From NCBI GenBank assembly GCA_958496175.1, contig OY292275.1, positions 27,195,001 to 27,259,000 on the forward strand: a DNA stretch of 64,000 nt, read 5' to 3'. Position numbers and translations under genes: made by a program. Below the pieces are notes generated by a model. It had not been told where the DNA came from and did no database searches. It saw only the letters and a list, made by a program, of their open reading frames with translations. Shown one piece after another: positions 10,701-22,883 of the stretch (position 1 is its first letter; each line of letters begins with the position of its first letter). This DNA comes from Sisyra terminalis. Taxonomy: Eukaryota; Arthropoda; Insecta; Neuroptera; Sisyridae.

Positions 10701-11995
10701 TTATGTTGTAATGCTTCAGAAAAAATATTTAACTGATAATTAAAATTTTGCCGAGAGCAATATTTTTTTAAAATCAATCAACATCATTTTTGCACGAAAG
10801 CGATAATTAGTGTAAAATATTTTTGAAGCGTGCACAAATTTATGTTCCATTAATTAAATTCTTAAATTAAGATGAGACATTCTTTTGAACAAGTTTTTGT
10901 ACGTATAATTGAGTTGTGCGTAAAATAATACTGATACTTTTGACTAGATACAAAAATTTGCTCGAAAAATATCGAGTTTTATCTATTCATTTATTTCGTG
11001 TCAAAAACTAATTATGAGTTTAACTGAAATTGACCTAATTTCTCGGCAACCCTAAAGATTAAGCATAACCTTCTTAAATGGGTTTTAGTTAAGCTATAAA
11101 TTGCGACTTTCGGTTTCGTAACAAGAAGATGTGAAAATCTCTAAAGTCGGAACAAAGTGCTTTCAATTTACATAAATAGTCAGATTAAGAGATAGTATCA
11201 TGGAATGTTGGAACTAAAAAAAGGAAACCATCAATGATTTGATAGTTGAATGTCTTCAAAGGTTTTACAAGTTTGATAATGAAATGGGCAAATAAATTAA
11301 GGACAAAAAAAATCATACTTTAAATAGTATCTTTGCTTATTACTTCGATGGTGTTTGAATTTTACTTTCTTTTTTTTCGTTTAACCAATGGAAATAATTT
11401 TGTTATAGTATCTTTTTAGTGAATGAAATGAAAAGGTTCAATTTTAAATTGACAATTTTAAAAAATTGAAGATTATTCAAATTTGAAATATGGCAAACAT
11501 TTCTTTAAAAAATTTAAATTTAAATATTTCTACCGTAGGTATCAAGGAGTTTCATAAAATAAAAGGCAGAACGTTTTGCAAAGAGACGTTTTTGTATTTA
11601 AATGATATATCGCTTTTATTCAAATGATATTTACAAAACATTTATTTTTCTCGAATATTTTCTTTGAAATTCAAACGAATACACTAAAAATATACGCAGA
11701 ACAGTTCAATCACGTTTCCAAATGAAAGAAATCGTATAACTTAACATATAAAAGCATAAAATATAATAAAACATTATTTTTTATTTAAGGTCACCGATTA
11801 AATAGTATTTTTAAATATTTTTAGTATCGCTACCGTAAAAGCTTCATATGTTATTTCAAATCCTCAAATGTTTTTTCCCTTTATTCAATAATAGATTATA
11901 AAAATCAGATCTCAGCTTTTATATTTTTTTAAATAAGAAGAAAATTCAGGTTATTTAAGATCTTTTCGTTTTTTTATTTCTTATTTAATATTTTA
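7787..11995. other. Long noncoding AT-rich stretch
   Basis: About 4.2 kb without a convincing coding frame, tRNA or complete transposon. Short open frames here have AT-driven composition rich in Phe, Lys, Ile and Asn, and match nothing I recognise. Confidence 0.5.
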
Positions 11996-11999
11996 TTGT

Positions 12000-12055
12000 T
12001 CAATTAGCTACGTTTCGTTACTAATCGTAACTTCCTCAGGCTTTTTGATTTACAA
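12000..12055 (-). ncRNA. Degenerate hammerhead-like motif, possible old Penelope-like tail
   Basis: On the - strand the order is CTGAGGA (12033-12039 reversed), an extra A, helix II GTTAC/GTAAC with loop GATTA, GAAA and CGTAGC. The only core change is at the position known to tolerate any base (T to G in CTGATGA). Helix I is weak (three pairs, a 2-nt internal loop, then four pairs), and helix III is almost absent. The single extra base between core and helix II occurs in the strong motif at 6514-6562 too, which suggests a shared architecture. No protein remnant was seen beside it. Activity is doubtful. Confidence 0.4.
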
Positions 12056-12744
12056 AATTAAATATTTTTAATTTAAATTCAATAAATAAAAAAAAAATAT
12101 TTATTGAAATCAATAAATATGAAATCAATGTTTTTTTTTAACACTGAACCGATTTAGATAATGAGCTATAATTTTGTGAAAAAAAATACCTACTTGTTGG
12201 TAAAAGTTTGTATTCACATTTTTCTCTTAAGAAGTGAAGCGACGAACTGTTTTGTTATATAGTACTTTAAAGTTTTTTAAGTTAGCTACTTATACTAAGT
12301 TTAAGCACTTTATAACATAGCACGTAGCGTCATTCAAAATAAATATACATAGTTTCTGATTCGATAGCATTAATTTCGCTTGGCTTGTTTGATAAAGGAC
12401 TGTTTGCGCATAAGAAACTTAATTTAAAATTGTGCATTGTATTGTAAGAGTTTACTGGACCAAATAGTTGAGTGTTTCGTAAGTTTAACACCTCCGAGCT
12501 GATTATTTGCCGTTCATTGAAACTCAAAGAAAAATGCTATCAACGTATATCAAAATAACAGGGTTATTTCAAATAATAATCACATTCAATGGTTTGAGTT
12601 AGTAATTGAAAACATATATAAGTGGTTAAATCATCTTTTCTATGCTTCCAATACTGACAAATCAATGTTGTAAATACTACATTTGAAAAAAACGGTGTGT
12701 GTATATTATATACGCGCGTGAAAAGTTATACTTATTTGTCGTAG
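12056..12744. other. Noncoding stretch
   Basis: AT-rich. It includes an imperfect palindrome around 12080-12115 (ATAAATA...TATTTAT). No gene was recognised. Confidence 0.45.
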
Positions 12745-12957
12745 TTAAACAAGAGCAAAAAATGTTTTTGGGAGAAAATTTTTAATAAAAGCTTGACAGT
12801 TTCTTTCTATATTTGCGTTTCTTATTAAAATTAAGGTTCTATGTTGCCATACCATCTTGTAAGCTTTTTCAAGATCTATTGCGACCATTATCGTATGACG
12901 TTTGTTTAAAAAAGCGTTGCATTTCGCTGTCGTTACAGTGTATATCGATATAGTCAA
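12745..12957 (-). pseudogene. Reverse-transcriptase fragment of a non-LTR retrotransposon
   Basis: The frame encodes CNAFLNKRHTIMVAIDLEKA, YKMVWQH and FIKNFLPKTF. This corresponds to RT motif A and its surroundings in Jockey-type LINEs (pattern H-T-x-x-x-x-DLEKAYDxVWxH ... FLxxRTF). The catalytic Asp of motif A is kept, but the usual second Asp in AYD is Lys. Only about 60 residues survive, with no motif B or FADD downstream and no endonuclease upstream. It differs clearly from the same region of the complete element at 46766-49450, so it comes from another LINE lineage. It is an old truncated relic. Confidence 0.6.
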
Positions 12958-13215
12958 TATTGTGTATTAATATGGATATGGATTAGATTATAAAAATTGA
13001 TAATGTTAAGGTAGACGATATCGATGTTTTAAATATAAAATAACAATTATTATGGCTGTTATCTCTTCCTGGCGCTTTTTAACTTCATCAAAGATCATTT
13101 CAGTTGGTTTTCCCTACCAAATAACAAAAACTTGTACTACCGGTTAACTCGGTCGACGTGATTACGTTATTAAGTACTTGAATACGTTTTATTGATTACG
13201 TTATTCAAATTGCTC

Positions 13216-13224
13216 CCAAAAATC
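13216..13224 (+). repeat. 9-bp target-site duplication, left copy
   Basis: CCAAAAATC occurs here and again at 13401-13409, exactly abutting the terminal inverted repeats of the small element between them. Confidence 0.7.
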
Positions 13225-13400
13225 CAAGGTTTATAAAATACACAGGTGGCCTCATGGTGGCTACGTGATGGATACGTGATGGATACGTGACGTATCCAGA
13301 AGAAATTCGTACATATCTTCAGACTAATCAATTTCAAAATTCTTCGTATGACGTCATTTTTTCTTTCTAATGGAGCAACCTGTATAATTTACAAACCTTG
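13225..13400. mobile_element. MITE with 23-bp TIRs and 9-bp TSD (copy 1)
   Basis: A 176-bp element with ends CAAGGTTTATAAAATACACA and, in reverse complement, CAAGGTTTGTAAATTATACA, flanked by the perfect 9-bp repeat CCAAAAATC. A second copy lies in opposite orientation at 57853-58013. Inside are a TGACGTCA motif and a GGATACGT/ACGTATCC palindrome; this copy also has extra tandem GGATACGTGAT units near 13258-13290. It has no coding capacity and must have been mobilised in trans. A 9-bp duplication is seen with Mutator-like transposases, but the superfamily is not proven. Confidence 0.75.
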
Positions 13401-13409
13401 CCAAAAATC
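13401..13409 (+). repeat. 9-bp target-site duplication, right copy
   Basis: CCAAAAATC, identical to 13216-13224. Confidence 0.7.
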
Positions 13410-16400
13410 GAGGAGTCAGCTTTCACCCGCTTGAAATTTCTCACTATTCGTTTGCGAACAATTTCCTACTGTAGCGTCACAGCGTCTTGTGTAAAATACA
13501 ATGTTTTATTTCAGTTAATGAGTTAAAACTAGGAATATTATATTAAGATAACATGCAAAAGAGTTATACCAGGTACAATTAAGAATAACAATACGCAACA
13601 ACTTTTTTAAACAAACTACTACGTAAATATATATATATACATAAAAAAGCATAATAGATGTATATGCTAAAAGTAAAATCAAATGTCACCTTTCAATTTA
13701 ATCATATTTATATAACACGATTCTATCCTTCAACTGAAATGTTTTACTCAATCCTTCGACTTTATAATTCAATAGTACCTCCTATGTAAGAGTTATCAAT
13801 ACCTACCACAGGGCCCGTGTTGGGCCAGTTGTTAATTGTCAAACCTTGGCATATAGGCCTTACCCAAGGCTTGCCCAAGCGTCAACGCCAGAGTTCAACC
13901 AAGAAAAGTGAACAAAAAATTTTTCACCATAACTAAAATCGTTTTTAAATCGTATTGAGTTTTAATTTTTTTGAGTTGTGAAAATTGACGTTAGCTAGTT
14001 TAGGTCGAGAGTGAGCCAATTATAAATTCCTACTTGGATTCATTTACTTACTGATTTCTTTGACTTGGTTGTGATCTCTTTTATCTTATTAAATTTACAT
14101 TACAAAAGAAAATAAAGGACCAATTTTAATTTTTCAAGTTGCGTGTTAGACAAAAAAAATTCGTTCTAGAAAAAATTAAGGAAGTATTTGACAAGCAATA
14201 CATTTTTAAATATAAATATATTTTTGCTATTGATGTAGATAAAAGAGTGCGATATTTGCTTTTAGTTCCGTTTTCGATAGATACGTCCCTGTTAATAAAT
14301 ACCAAAGTCATTATAAAATACGAACACAATTTATCCTTTGATATACTCTCTTTTGATATCTCCAACTCATAAAGAATAATTATAATATTAGGAGGGAATA
14401 TTCAATTAATTTTTTACTCTAAAAAATATAATTTTCAAATACAAAACCTTAAAAAACTGTGTTCCACAATAGTTAAGTAATAAATTCATGATTTTTGCTT
14501 GATCGAATATTTAAAGCGTTTAATTTTTAGTTGATTTGATGCTCAAATCTTCATAAATTTTAAAGAGTAAGTGCAAACCATTTTATTGTAATAGGTTCTT
14601 ACTTTTCAGTGTTTAAGTAAATTGCTTATTTTTTTGGTAAATAAAAAAAAACGATAAAATTAAACAAAAGCCTAAGTTTCTTTTTACAAACAGAGGAAAT
14701 AATGAGTTTTCTTAAATATTGTTATTTGTCTCCTTATCACAAGAAAAAAGTTTTCTTTAGTAAAAAAATATGACCTAGATAAATATTGTTGGTCATAACT
14801 TAAAACATATTACAAAGGTATCAAATGCGTATTCATTGTATTTCTAAAATGTTTCATTTTCCTTATGGATACATAGTACTTAACTTTTATTCACAACCAC
14901 ATGAAAATTTTAATAAAAGTTTCCTCGCGAAAAATTTAATAAAAGTAAACCAAATAAATACAGCATAAAAATTCTACGAAACTTTATTACATAGTATTTA
15001 TGTATGTGGGTTAATGAAATTTGTCAATATTATTCATTTTATCTAAAATTTTATTTCATTTAAGATATTGTGTATTATATATACTTCAAAATTAAAAAAA
15101 GTTTTTTTTTTCTGACATTGTTATTTATCACCATAGTTTGAAAAAATATTAAATATTTAAGTATGTACTAACGTTTTTAAATGAATATTTAATCACTCTT
15201 TTTTTAGAAATCCTTACTGTCATCAAAGGTATAAACATTAATATATTTGAAGATACACCTATCATTTATACTCTATAGAATTTTCTAAATTATATTTCGT
15301 GGTTATCGAAAATCGATTTCTCAAGAATAATCATCTTCGGTTGTGTAGTTGATTTAATGAAAGGTAAATAAAATGTTAACTAATCTTCAATGCCTGTATT
15401 CTTTGATTGGTCTTAAACTAAAATATTTAAGAAAAATAAAAGAAAAAACTTTCTGTTTGTTTGACCACTTAAAAACCTTTTTAAGGTTTTAGAACACCTA
15501 GAAATAGCAATAAAAATGAAGACTTGGTAGAAAAATAAATATAAATCAAGAAAGTTAATTGCTAAAAAAATACAAAAAAACAACTTTGAAAGAAACAAGA
15601 CTTACAAACTTTAAAACAAAGTTTAATTTTACAAGTTTTTTTAATTAGAAAAAAAAATCAAATTACTTTCACTCTCTATATTTAAGGAAAGTACTTAGTA
15701 TGTCACAAACTGCAAATCAAAATGTTGAATACTAAAATCTTTTTTTAATATTAAATATCTCCTAAATTAATTAAATTAAAATTCTTGTCATTCATTTTTA
15801 TGCGTTGTACTGATTTGAAAGCTTCAGAAAAAAGCAATTCAAAATGTAATCGATTTGCCTATTCTAAAAATTCACTTTGGTGATTAACAAATGTTACAAA
15901 ATCAAGCACGTTTAACGTTCAATATAATTTATTGAATATATGCCTACGGGAATAAGGTTAAAGACTGTTACACGAGTTCTAACATTTAGGATAATATTGG
16001 GGTAAAGAATGAACGTGGTATGAAAACACAAACGGTGTGTTCCAAGTCGCCAACGAGAATACATTTATACTTATTCAATTATAGAATATACTTACATATA
16101 TATTTATACGTAGATGTATGCGGAGACGTACGCACATTATTTAAGAACAATGCACAGTTTTCCAACGAAACAGTCAGTTGGTCAAGGGTGCCACTAATGG
16201 CTTATACAAAACCACCCTCGCTATCCGTTCCCATCCCAACTTTTAATCTCGTTATTATATGTTCTTGTTCGAAACATAATTTCAATTGTTCATTATTTGA
16301 CTAATTGTACAAAGAAGAAAAACAAGAAATTGACCGATGTAAAAGAATTCCTTGCATCGTACTGCAAATCACGAAGTATGAATGCAACGAGTTTCGATTC

Positions 16401-16775
16401 CAACAAAATTTTAACTTTCTACTTAAACTGAAATGGACAATTTTAAAAGCATGCTGAAACACTTGCAAATATCATGAATGAGAAGATTGTTAATTAAAAA
16501 ATTGAATATTAATGCCAAATGTTTGACATGTATTAACTTTTCCCTTACGTTGTTATAATTAGGACGTATGGTACGGTAAAATGTATTTACTACTACATTT
16601 TTAAAAAATGCTTATAATTCTGAAATATTTGAATAACCATAAATATTGTTTTACTCGATCATAGTTTAAGATGAAATTTATCAATAATTATCGTTATTAT
16701 AATTATTATTAACCATAATTATGAGAAATAGAGCTTTGTGAAAGATCCTTTGAAAATCATCTAGATAAGTTAGAT
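13410..16775. other. Noncoding stretch with a GC-rich island
   Basis: Mostly AT-rich. The segment 13808-13905 stands out by GC content and internal near-repeats (GGGCCCGTGTTGGGCC, GGCCTTACCCAAGGCTTGCC) and may be a foreign or transposon-derived insert. Open frames at 14126-14372 on both strands and at 16020-16304 have no recognisable protein features. Confidence 0.4.
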
Positions 16776-17170
16776 ATTTTACTTTTTGAAAAAGTATCTA
16801 AAATTACTGTAAAAATACTTAAAACTTTATCATTACTTTTATACATTGTTTTGGAACATATGAGATGAAAATCTGAGGTAATCGGATAATGCTTTTCTTA
16901 TCTTTACTTATTTAGAAAAAAGGAAAGTATGAATTGATAAACCTCGTAAATACAAAAACTTTAAAAACAAAAGAAGATTAATAAAAGTGGTACAATTGAA
17001 TCTTAAAAAACAAAACAAAATCAAATTTTGTATCTAATCTCTCGATATCAAAGTCACTTTTCGGTATCTAAGATACTTCTTAAGATACGGTTCATTTTAG
17101 AAAATATCCAAGATACTAGTTACATTTTGGCAAAAAGGAACTAAGAAATAGTATCTAAAATACTTTTAAG
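16776..17170. repeat. Segment rich in AGTATCTNAAGATACT-type motifs, copy 1
   Basis: Many variants of AGTATCT, AAGATACT, AGATACTT and AAGTAACT are packed in both orientations (for example around 16790-16830 and 17065-17165). Similar sequence recurs at 23880-24570. It looks like a diverged, internally repetitive noncoding element. No ends or target duplications could be set. Confidence 0.45.
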
Positions 17171-20100
17171 TAACTAACAATCATTTTTCTGATAGTTTTA
17201 ATGTGAAAACACAGTTTATTTGAATAATCCTGTCACAATCTTCACAATGGTATATCTCAGCTAAGGCCATCTATCGCGCATGCTCATTCACAATAGTTAC
17301 GAGAAAGAGACACACCGAGAACCGAAGTGAATGTCATTAGTATCTGTTGCGTATGATGCAAAGTATTCAAAACTAACGCATTGTCAAAAATACCCTATAC
17401 TAACATGTCTGATTGCATTGGTAAATTTACGATGGATTTTTTAATAAATCATCTCATTGTTCGGGATGCATCTTGTTTATTTGTTATTATTGCGACTTTA
17501 CTCTATGAGTAAATATTTCAGGGAGGAAAACCTTAAATATGAACTCACTTTTTCTAATATTAATATATTTATTTAAAGTATTATAGGTAGTTTGTATTAA
17601 ATATATACCCATAGGCACGAGAGGGTTAAAAACGTATATAAAACGAAATATATTAGCTAGAATTGCAATTCTATTTGATTTGTTTCAAGTGCATGTATAC
17701 GAACTGAATAAAAATCTAGTAGTCATCGAAATTATCGCTACAATAACTTTGTAATGGAATGAAATATTATCACAACTTGTTTAGGTCAAGGAAAAATGAT
17801 TACAAACCTTGTTATTAATTATGATTTTAATATTTCCAAAAATTTTATAATTTTTTGCAAACCTTCTATTTGTTTTAAGAATGTTGTACATGAAAAACAA
17901 GCGACAATTAATTATTGAGTCATTTAAAGTTTCTATTCTATGTTAATTCTTTAAAGTAGGTAAGTGATTTTCGACAAAAAAGACATTAAAACTTATTTTG
18001 GTTTCAACGGCCTTTTTGAGGTGGACAAAGGAAACGAAAGGGGTGGATGTATTACCGCGTTTTTTTTCTTTGTATACAATCATTAAATTCTCTAAATATA
18101 TAGATATTTTGGAAATAACTTTAATGAACGAGTTTTCAATTTTAAATATCCTACAAAACTCGATCAAAAAAAATGTCAAACTTTCCAGCTGTTTTTCTGG
18201 CATAACGGAAAAGTGAATGAATAAATATATTTATTTTGTATCTATTTTTTCATTCCCCGAAACACTTGAAATTGGTCCGAATTTGGGAAAAATTAAAACT
18301 TTGGCAATTTCCCATTTTTCCTCAAACAGGTTGATGCTGGAAACCAATCGAAATTAGGGGGAGAGATTAATCAATATATAAACATGTTTTCACCGCGTTT
18401 TTCACCATTAAATCCGTATTATGTCGACAAATATTGAATTCAAGAAAACTACATAAAAGAAAAAGTTGATCAAAATTAAATTTCTTTCAAGAATAAACCA
18501 AAAAAATGAGTCTTTTTTCGTAGAAAAGCAAAATAATCGACACATTTACATGCATTTTCATCATCGAAAATACCTTCCAAATTGGTCTAAATTAAATAAA
18601 AAAGCGAAACCTACATGAAACTCAAGTGATTTAGCCTAAGGATAAGAGTTGATAGAAATTGAACCAGATAATAGGATGTTCTTGAATGGAAATAATACAA
18701 ATAATTTTATGAATCTTGATAATATCGACAAAAATTGTGAATCAAGCGATGATAACATGAGTGTCATTTTTTATATATATTTATAAATTTTTCTGCTTTT
18801 TCGGAAAAACAACTTGAAAATGTTTTGTCGCTTTGTGTTTGGAGGAAGTTTAATTTTAAGTTGACTTTATAAAATCAATATTTTTCAGAATCAAACACAG
18901 TGCGGATGTACTGAAAAATGCGGTGAAAATTTACATTGCACATATAGAAACCACTCCTTCGTTTTCCTTTATCCACGTCAACGACAAGTTCCATAAGATG
19001 TTGAAATCCCCTTAAATTTCAAATTTGGTCAATATAGATGCTATGTCCGACAAAAACGTCTCTGTTTTCACCCTATCTTTTTGAGCCTATGTACTGACAC
19101 TAGTTTAAGCTGTTGACATTTGTCACCAGTTTACGTAAGTGCAGTTATCAGTTACCATGGTTACAATTGTTATTTAGAAATACTTTACCATTGCAATCAA
19201 TGAAATTGGATGGCAATAGACAGCAATAGATATAATTTTTTATACGTTTGATACACGAAATCTTTGATACAATACAAATAGTAATAAAATAAAATATAAT
19301 AAATATTTTTTTTATCTTTTATTGACACAGTCTGAAATTGTGTCACCTCAAACATTTATGTTTGAATTAATAAAACGCTTTTAATCAAAGATCTAATAGC
19401 AGTTAAATCAGGAAATTATATTTCCAGATTTCTAAATTCTGTATTTTGTACATGAGCTTTACTGAAATAATTAGATAATTATCTAAAATTGTCTTTAAAG
19501 TTTAATTAAGGTTTGATAAAGATGAAATTAGGATTATTTTACACATACATATATTCTACTATGCTCTTCATAATTACAAATGTCGTCAGCAGAATATTAT
19601 CACATAATGTAATCAGTACGGGCAATATGACTACATTTATCATGTCACTAGAGATGTTTCAACAGTTTGCTAATTATATTTCAATAATATGTAATAGCAT
19701 ATGACATTTACCAAAACTAGTTTTTTGTGAACTTTTACAAAGCTTCAAAAACATATTTTTTAAGTATTGACATCAGATTGATATTATGTCAATTTACTTA
19801 AAAAAAAATTTCAGAAATAAAAATCGTTTTAATTCAGTTTATAATTTAAAATATTATTTGCATAGTTAATTAAAATGCTCTAATAGATATGCATTGTATT
19901 TATTTGAATTCATTATTATAATTTCACTTCAATAATATATATTTTAACTCCACAATTTTAATATTCCTAACATTTCCTCAGTTAATAGTTAAATGTGTTA
20001 AGTTTAATTTATTATAATAAGCCTTGTAATGCAACGTAATTGGAAAACAACTATAATCACACATTGGCATATATTCATGATAGTAAAGTGTATACTGAAA

Positions 20101-20372
20101 ATGAAAATGGTAACAGAAAATATACACATGCATAAAAAACGGTACTTTTATTGGACAAAAACGATTCTTACTTCAATTTTCTTTTCAAATAAATTGATAA
20201 AACAATTAAATAAAAAAATAGAAGTCCGATTTACACACACACCGTTAGAACTTCGTTAAAATGCAAGAGTAAAGTAAGCATAATTTCTTTGCAATATTAC
20301 GGGCCTAGTTTCCTAATCATTTTTTTAAAATATTTGAATTTTATTATATATTAACTTACTCTTAGGATAACT
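17171..20372. other. Noncoding stretch, possibly with a foldback remnant
   Basis: A GC-raised block lies at 17265-17350. The left part (about 18010-18060, GGACAAAGGAAACGAAAGGG) and the right part (about 18950-18985 reversed, GGATAAAGGAAAACGAAGGA) resemble each other in inverted orientation about 0.9 kb apart, with repeated CACCGCGTTTTTC-like words between. This hints at a decayed DNA element, but no exact ends were found. No gene was recognised. Confidence 0.35.
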
Positions 20373-20419
20373 GTAATCTACACCTACGTTACGCAGACGA
20401 AGTTGCGGGGACCAGCTAG
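20373..20419 (+). mobile_element. Orphan Helitron 3' end
   Basis: The last 45 bases (TAATCTACACCTACGTTACG, then CAGACGAAGTTGCGGGGACC and AGCTAG) match the 3' termini of the two Helitrons at 23155 and 45295 almost base for base, with the same subterminal hairpin, final CTAG and a following T. The sequence upstream of it differs from both full copies and I found no matching 5' TC end. It is a truncated or chimeric Helitron of the same terminal family. Confidence 0.65.
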
Positions 20420-20698
20420 TCCCTGATAAATCGACCAGCTCCAAGAAATGACCGAAGAATTTTACTTTGGCATCTTCTGATCATTTCAATGTTGCTGGGC
20501 AAGCTTATGTAACTACATAAATATTGTAAAGTGAGAAAATATTGTAATTTGTATCATCAAATTATTTCGTATTCAAGTTTTTGAAAAGTATCCTTCTGAT
20601 ATTAATTTAACATGGATGAAATTCAACAAACAAGCATTAAAAAAGAAGCTACGAATTTTGCTTTCCAAGAAAAATGGATAACATCAGGGTAATCTATA
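20420..20698. other. Spacer between Helitron ends, with a 26-codon micro-ORF
   Basis: An ATG at 20612 opens a 26-residue frame (MDEIQQTSIKKEATN ... WITSG) closing at TAA 20690-20692. The composition looks more protein-like than its surroundings, and a possible splice donor (AGG|GTAATC) overlaps its end, 10 bp before the Helitron. It may be a captured or interrupted first exon, or chance. No family was recognised. Confidence 0.15.
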
Positions 20699-20819
20699 TC
20701 TATACTAATATATAAAATTCTTGCGTCTGTCTGTACATTTCGATTTTGAACCCAATTTTAGGGTAAATATTTGTTTCAAGAGGGCCTTATTCCGAATTTA
20801 ACATTTTTAAAATTTTTTT

Positions 20820-20847
20820 CTGTCTGTCTGTCTGTCTGTCTGTGTGT
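20820..20847 (+). repeat. (CTGT)n microsatellite inside Helitron A
   Basis: Six to seven tandem CTGT units followed by GTGT. A shorter tract of the same unit occurs at the equivalent place in Helitron B (42937-42954). Confidence 0.85.
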
Positions 20848-21163
20848 CCCGATTTAACTAAAGAACGGAACAACCGAATTTAATGAAATTTGGTATTAAG
20901 ATACAACACACTTTTCCACAGACTATAGGCTACTTATCATTCCAAAAAAATAATAAGGGAAGGTATTCCCTAGGGATGAAAACATAAATTTTTACACTAG
21001 ACCGGTGACTTATATATCATTGGAAAGGTAATTTAAAGTTTGAAAATAATCTGTAAAAATATTTTTAGTTAAACTGATAAAAAGCACAGTATATTCAATT
21101 TAAATTTTAAAACATTGCCTCTTTGAAATATAAACCTTTATATGTATAAAACACATAGTTGAT

Positions 21164-21243
21164 GTTAATAGCGTAATGGCATAAGTTTCTGACATTCTGA
21201 TCCTCCTAATTATAAAGACGTGGGTTCGGATCTTACAGCAAAC
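21164..21243 (+). pseudogene. tRNA-like pseudogene inside Helitron A
   Basis: An A-box-like TAGCGTAATGGC and a B-box-like GGTTCGGATCTT are spaced as in an 80-nt tRNA with a long variable arm (Leu or Ser class), followed by a T-run that could end Pol III transcription. The T-arm pairing is weakened here (GTGGG/CTTAC) and the acceptor ends pair poorly, so it is not a working tRNA. It is conserved at the same place in Helitron B, so it was acquired before the copies separated. Confidence 0.6.
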
Positions 21244-22863
21244 TTTTTTTTTTATTTTTATTTTTTACAAAATTGTTGTAAATAGACCTTTAGAGTTACT
21301 CAATATTGAAATATTAACATAAAAAAATAATAGTAGTAGTAGTAATAATAATAATAGTAATTAAACTTAAAGTAAATACGTTTTTAAAACCGTGCATACA
21401 TAAAATCCTGTATTTATATATCGCCTCTGACTGATGAAATTTTAATATTCGATGTATTCCTTTTAAGAAGTAGACAACTGATAAGAATTTTTTTTTTTGA
21501 AAATTCCTACCCTAAAAGAGTAAAAGGGGTGACTAAGTTTGTATGAGAAAATGAAAAGTTAGTCAACAATCGAAATTTTGAATTTAATAAGTGCAATTAA
21601 TAAATAAATTATTAATTATAAGTTTCTGTTTTTGTTATATCATTTTAGTAACAACGTTATAAATAACGTTATTTCACTAAATTAGTATGAAAGTATATGT
21701 AGTACTTATACTAACAAACCGATTTTTAATTTTTGTTTGTTTTTCAACAATCAAACTTTTTAAAATCTAATTTTTATGAACCAATGATTGTGACCTGGAG
21801 CAATTATTTATTCTGCTGAAAAACATTAAGGGAGCAATTTTTTGTCATATATTTCATTATCAATCAAAATATAAAATCTTCCAAACTAACTTTTCTTCGG
21901 TATTCAGAAAAATTTGAAAATCGATTATTGTTCTTGAAAATATATAAAATATTCTTATTTCCTTCCACGTTTTCTACCTGTTTCCAACAATTTTGTATGT
22001 ACAACGTCTAAATGTGCGAAATCGAATTGCTTTTTAGTAATGATGATCAAAATAAAGAAGGTCATAAGTTTTTTTCGTTTTACATTGTATTTTCCAAATA
22101 AAAGGATATTTTTGTCGATGAAATTTGGAAAATGTTTTTCTTATACGATGCAGATATATAATAAGAAAGGGTTTTTGTTAATTTCTTCCCTAAAAAAGTG
22201 AAAAATGGTGGCAAAGTTAGTACGGCATAACGTCTATCAAACAATCGAAATTTCAAATTTAATTATCAAAATATGTTCGTAATAGGCGCAACGTTTTATC
22301 GCTTAAAATAAAACAATGTTGATTTATTATTAGATTCAAAAACGTAGGATCTGCTTAAAAATTTATACTCTATTATATATATATATATCTGAAAAAGGTT
22401 AAGTTCATAAGTGAGCATTAAGTTTTTTGGCTTTCACATATTGTAAACCAAAAATCCGAAATACGTTTTCACAAATAAATATATTAGTGAGCGAATATCG
22501 AGTAGCGAGAAATTCGGTGAACTAAAAGAAAATGGTTTAATTTTATAGTTGAAATTCAGATATTTTAATAATAAGTGCATAGATACACAATGGTTATACT
22601 TGATTATGGAGGAACTGGGTTTTGTGCAATTGAAAAAATTTTAATTTCGTGGTAGTTTAGTAAATTGTGAAATAGTTTCGAGAAAAGGGTTCATTCGAGA
22701 GTCGAGACAATGAAGTGTGATTTTTACTACCATTCTAAATATCTAGGCGAGTGTTTTGATAACTTTTGACTGTTTTAAGTTATAATTATGACTGACTTTA
22801 TGGAACTTAACGATAGTTTTTATTTATGAATAGATGCTGATTGATTTACGGATTAATTGATTC

Positions 22864-22883
22864 ACGGTAGGTATACCTACCGT
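22864..22883. repeat. 20-bp perfect palindrome in Helitron A
   Basis: ACGGTAGGTATACCTACCGT reads the same on both strands. The identical 20 bases are kept in Helitron B at 45005-45024, although flanking bases have drifted, which hints at a constraint such as protein binding or a hairpin. Confidence 0.9.

Noticed and set aside
14126..14372. Overlapping open frames on both strands
   Set aside because: Mutually antisense, AT-driven composition, no recognisable protein.
16020..16304. 94-codon open frame on +
   Set aside because: No recognisable domain, no codon-like composition and no neighbouring evidence; likely chance.
18010..18990. A foldback DNA transposon about 1 kb long
   Set aside because: Only partial inverted similarity; no exact ends and no target duplication, so kept only as a remark.
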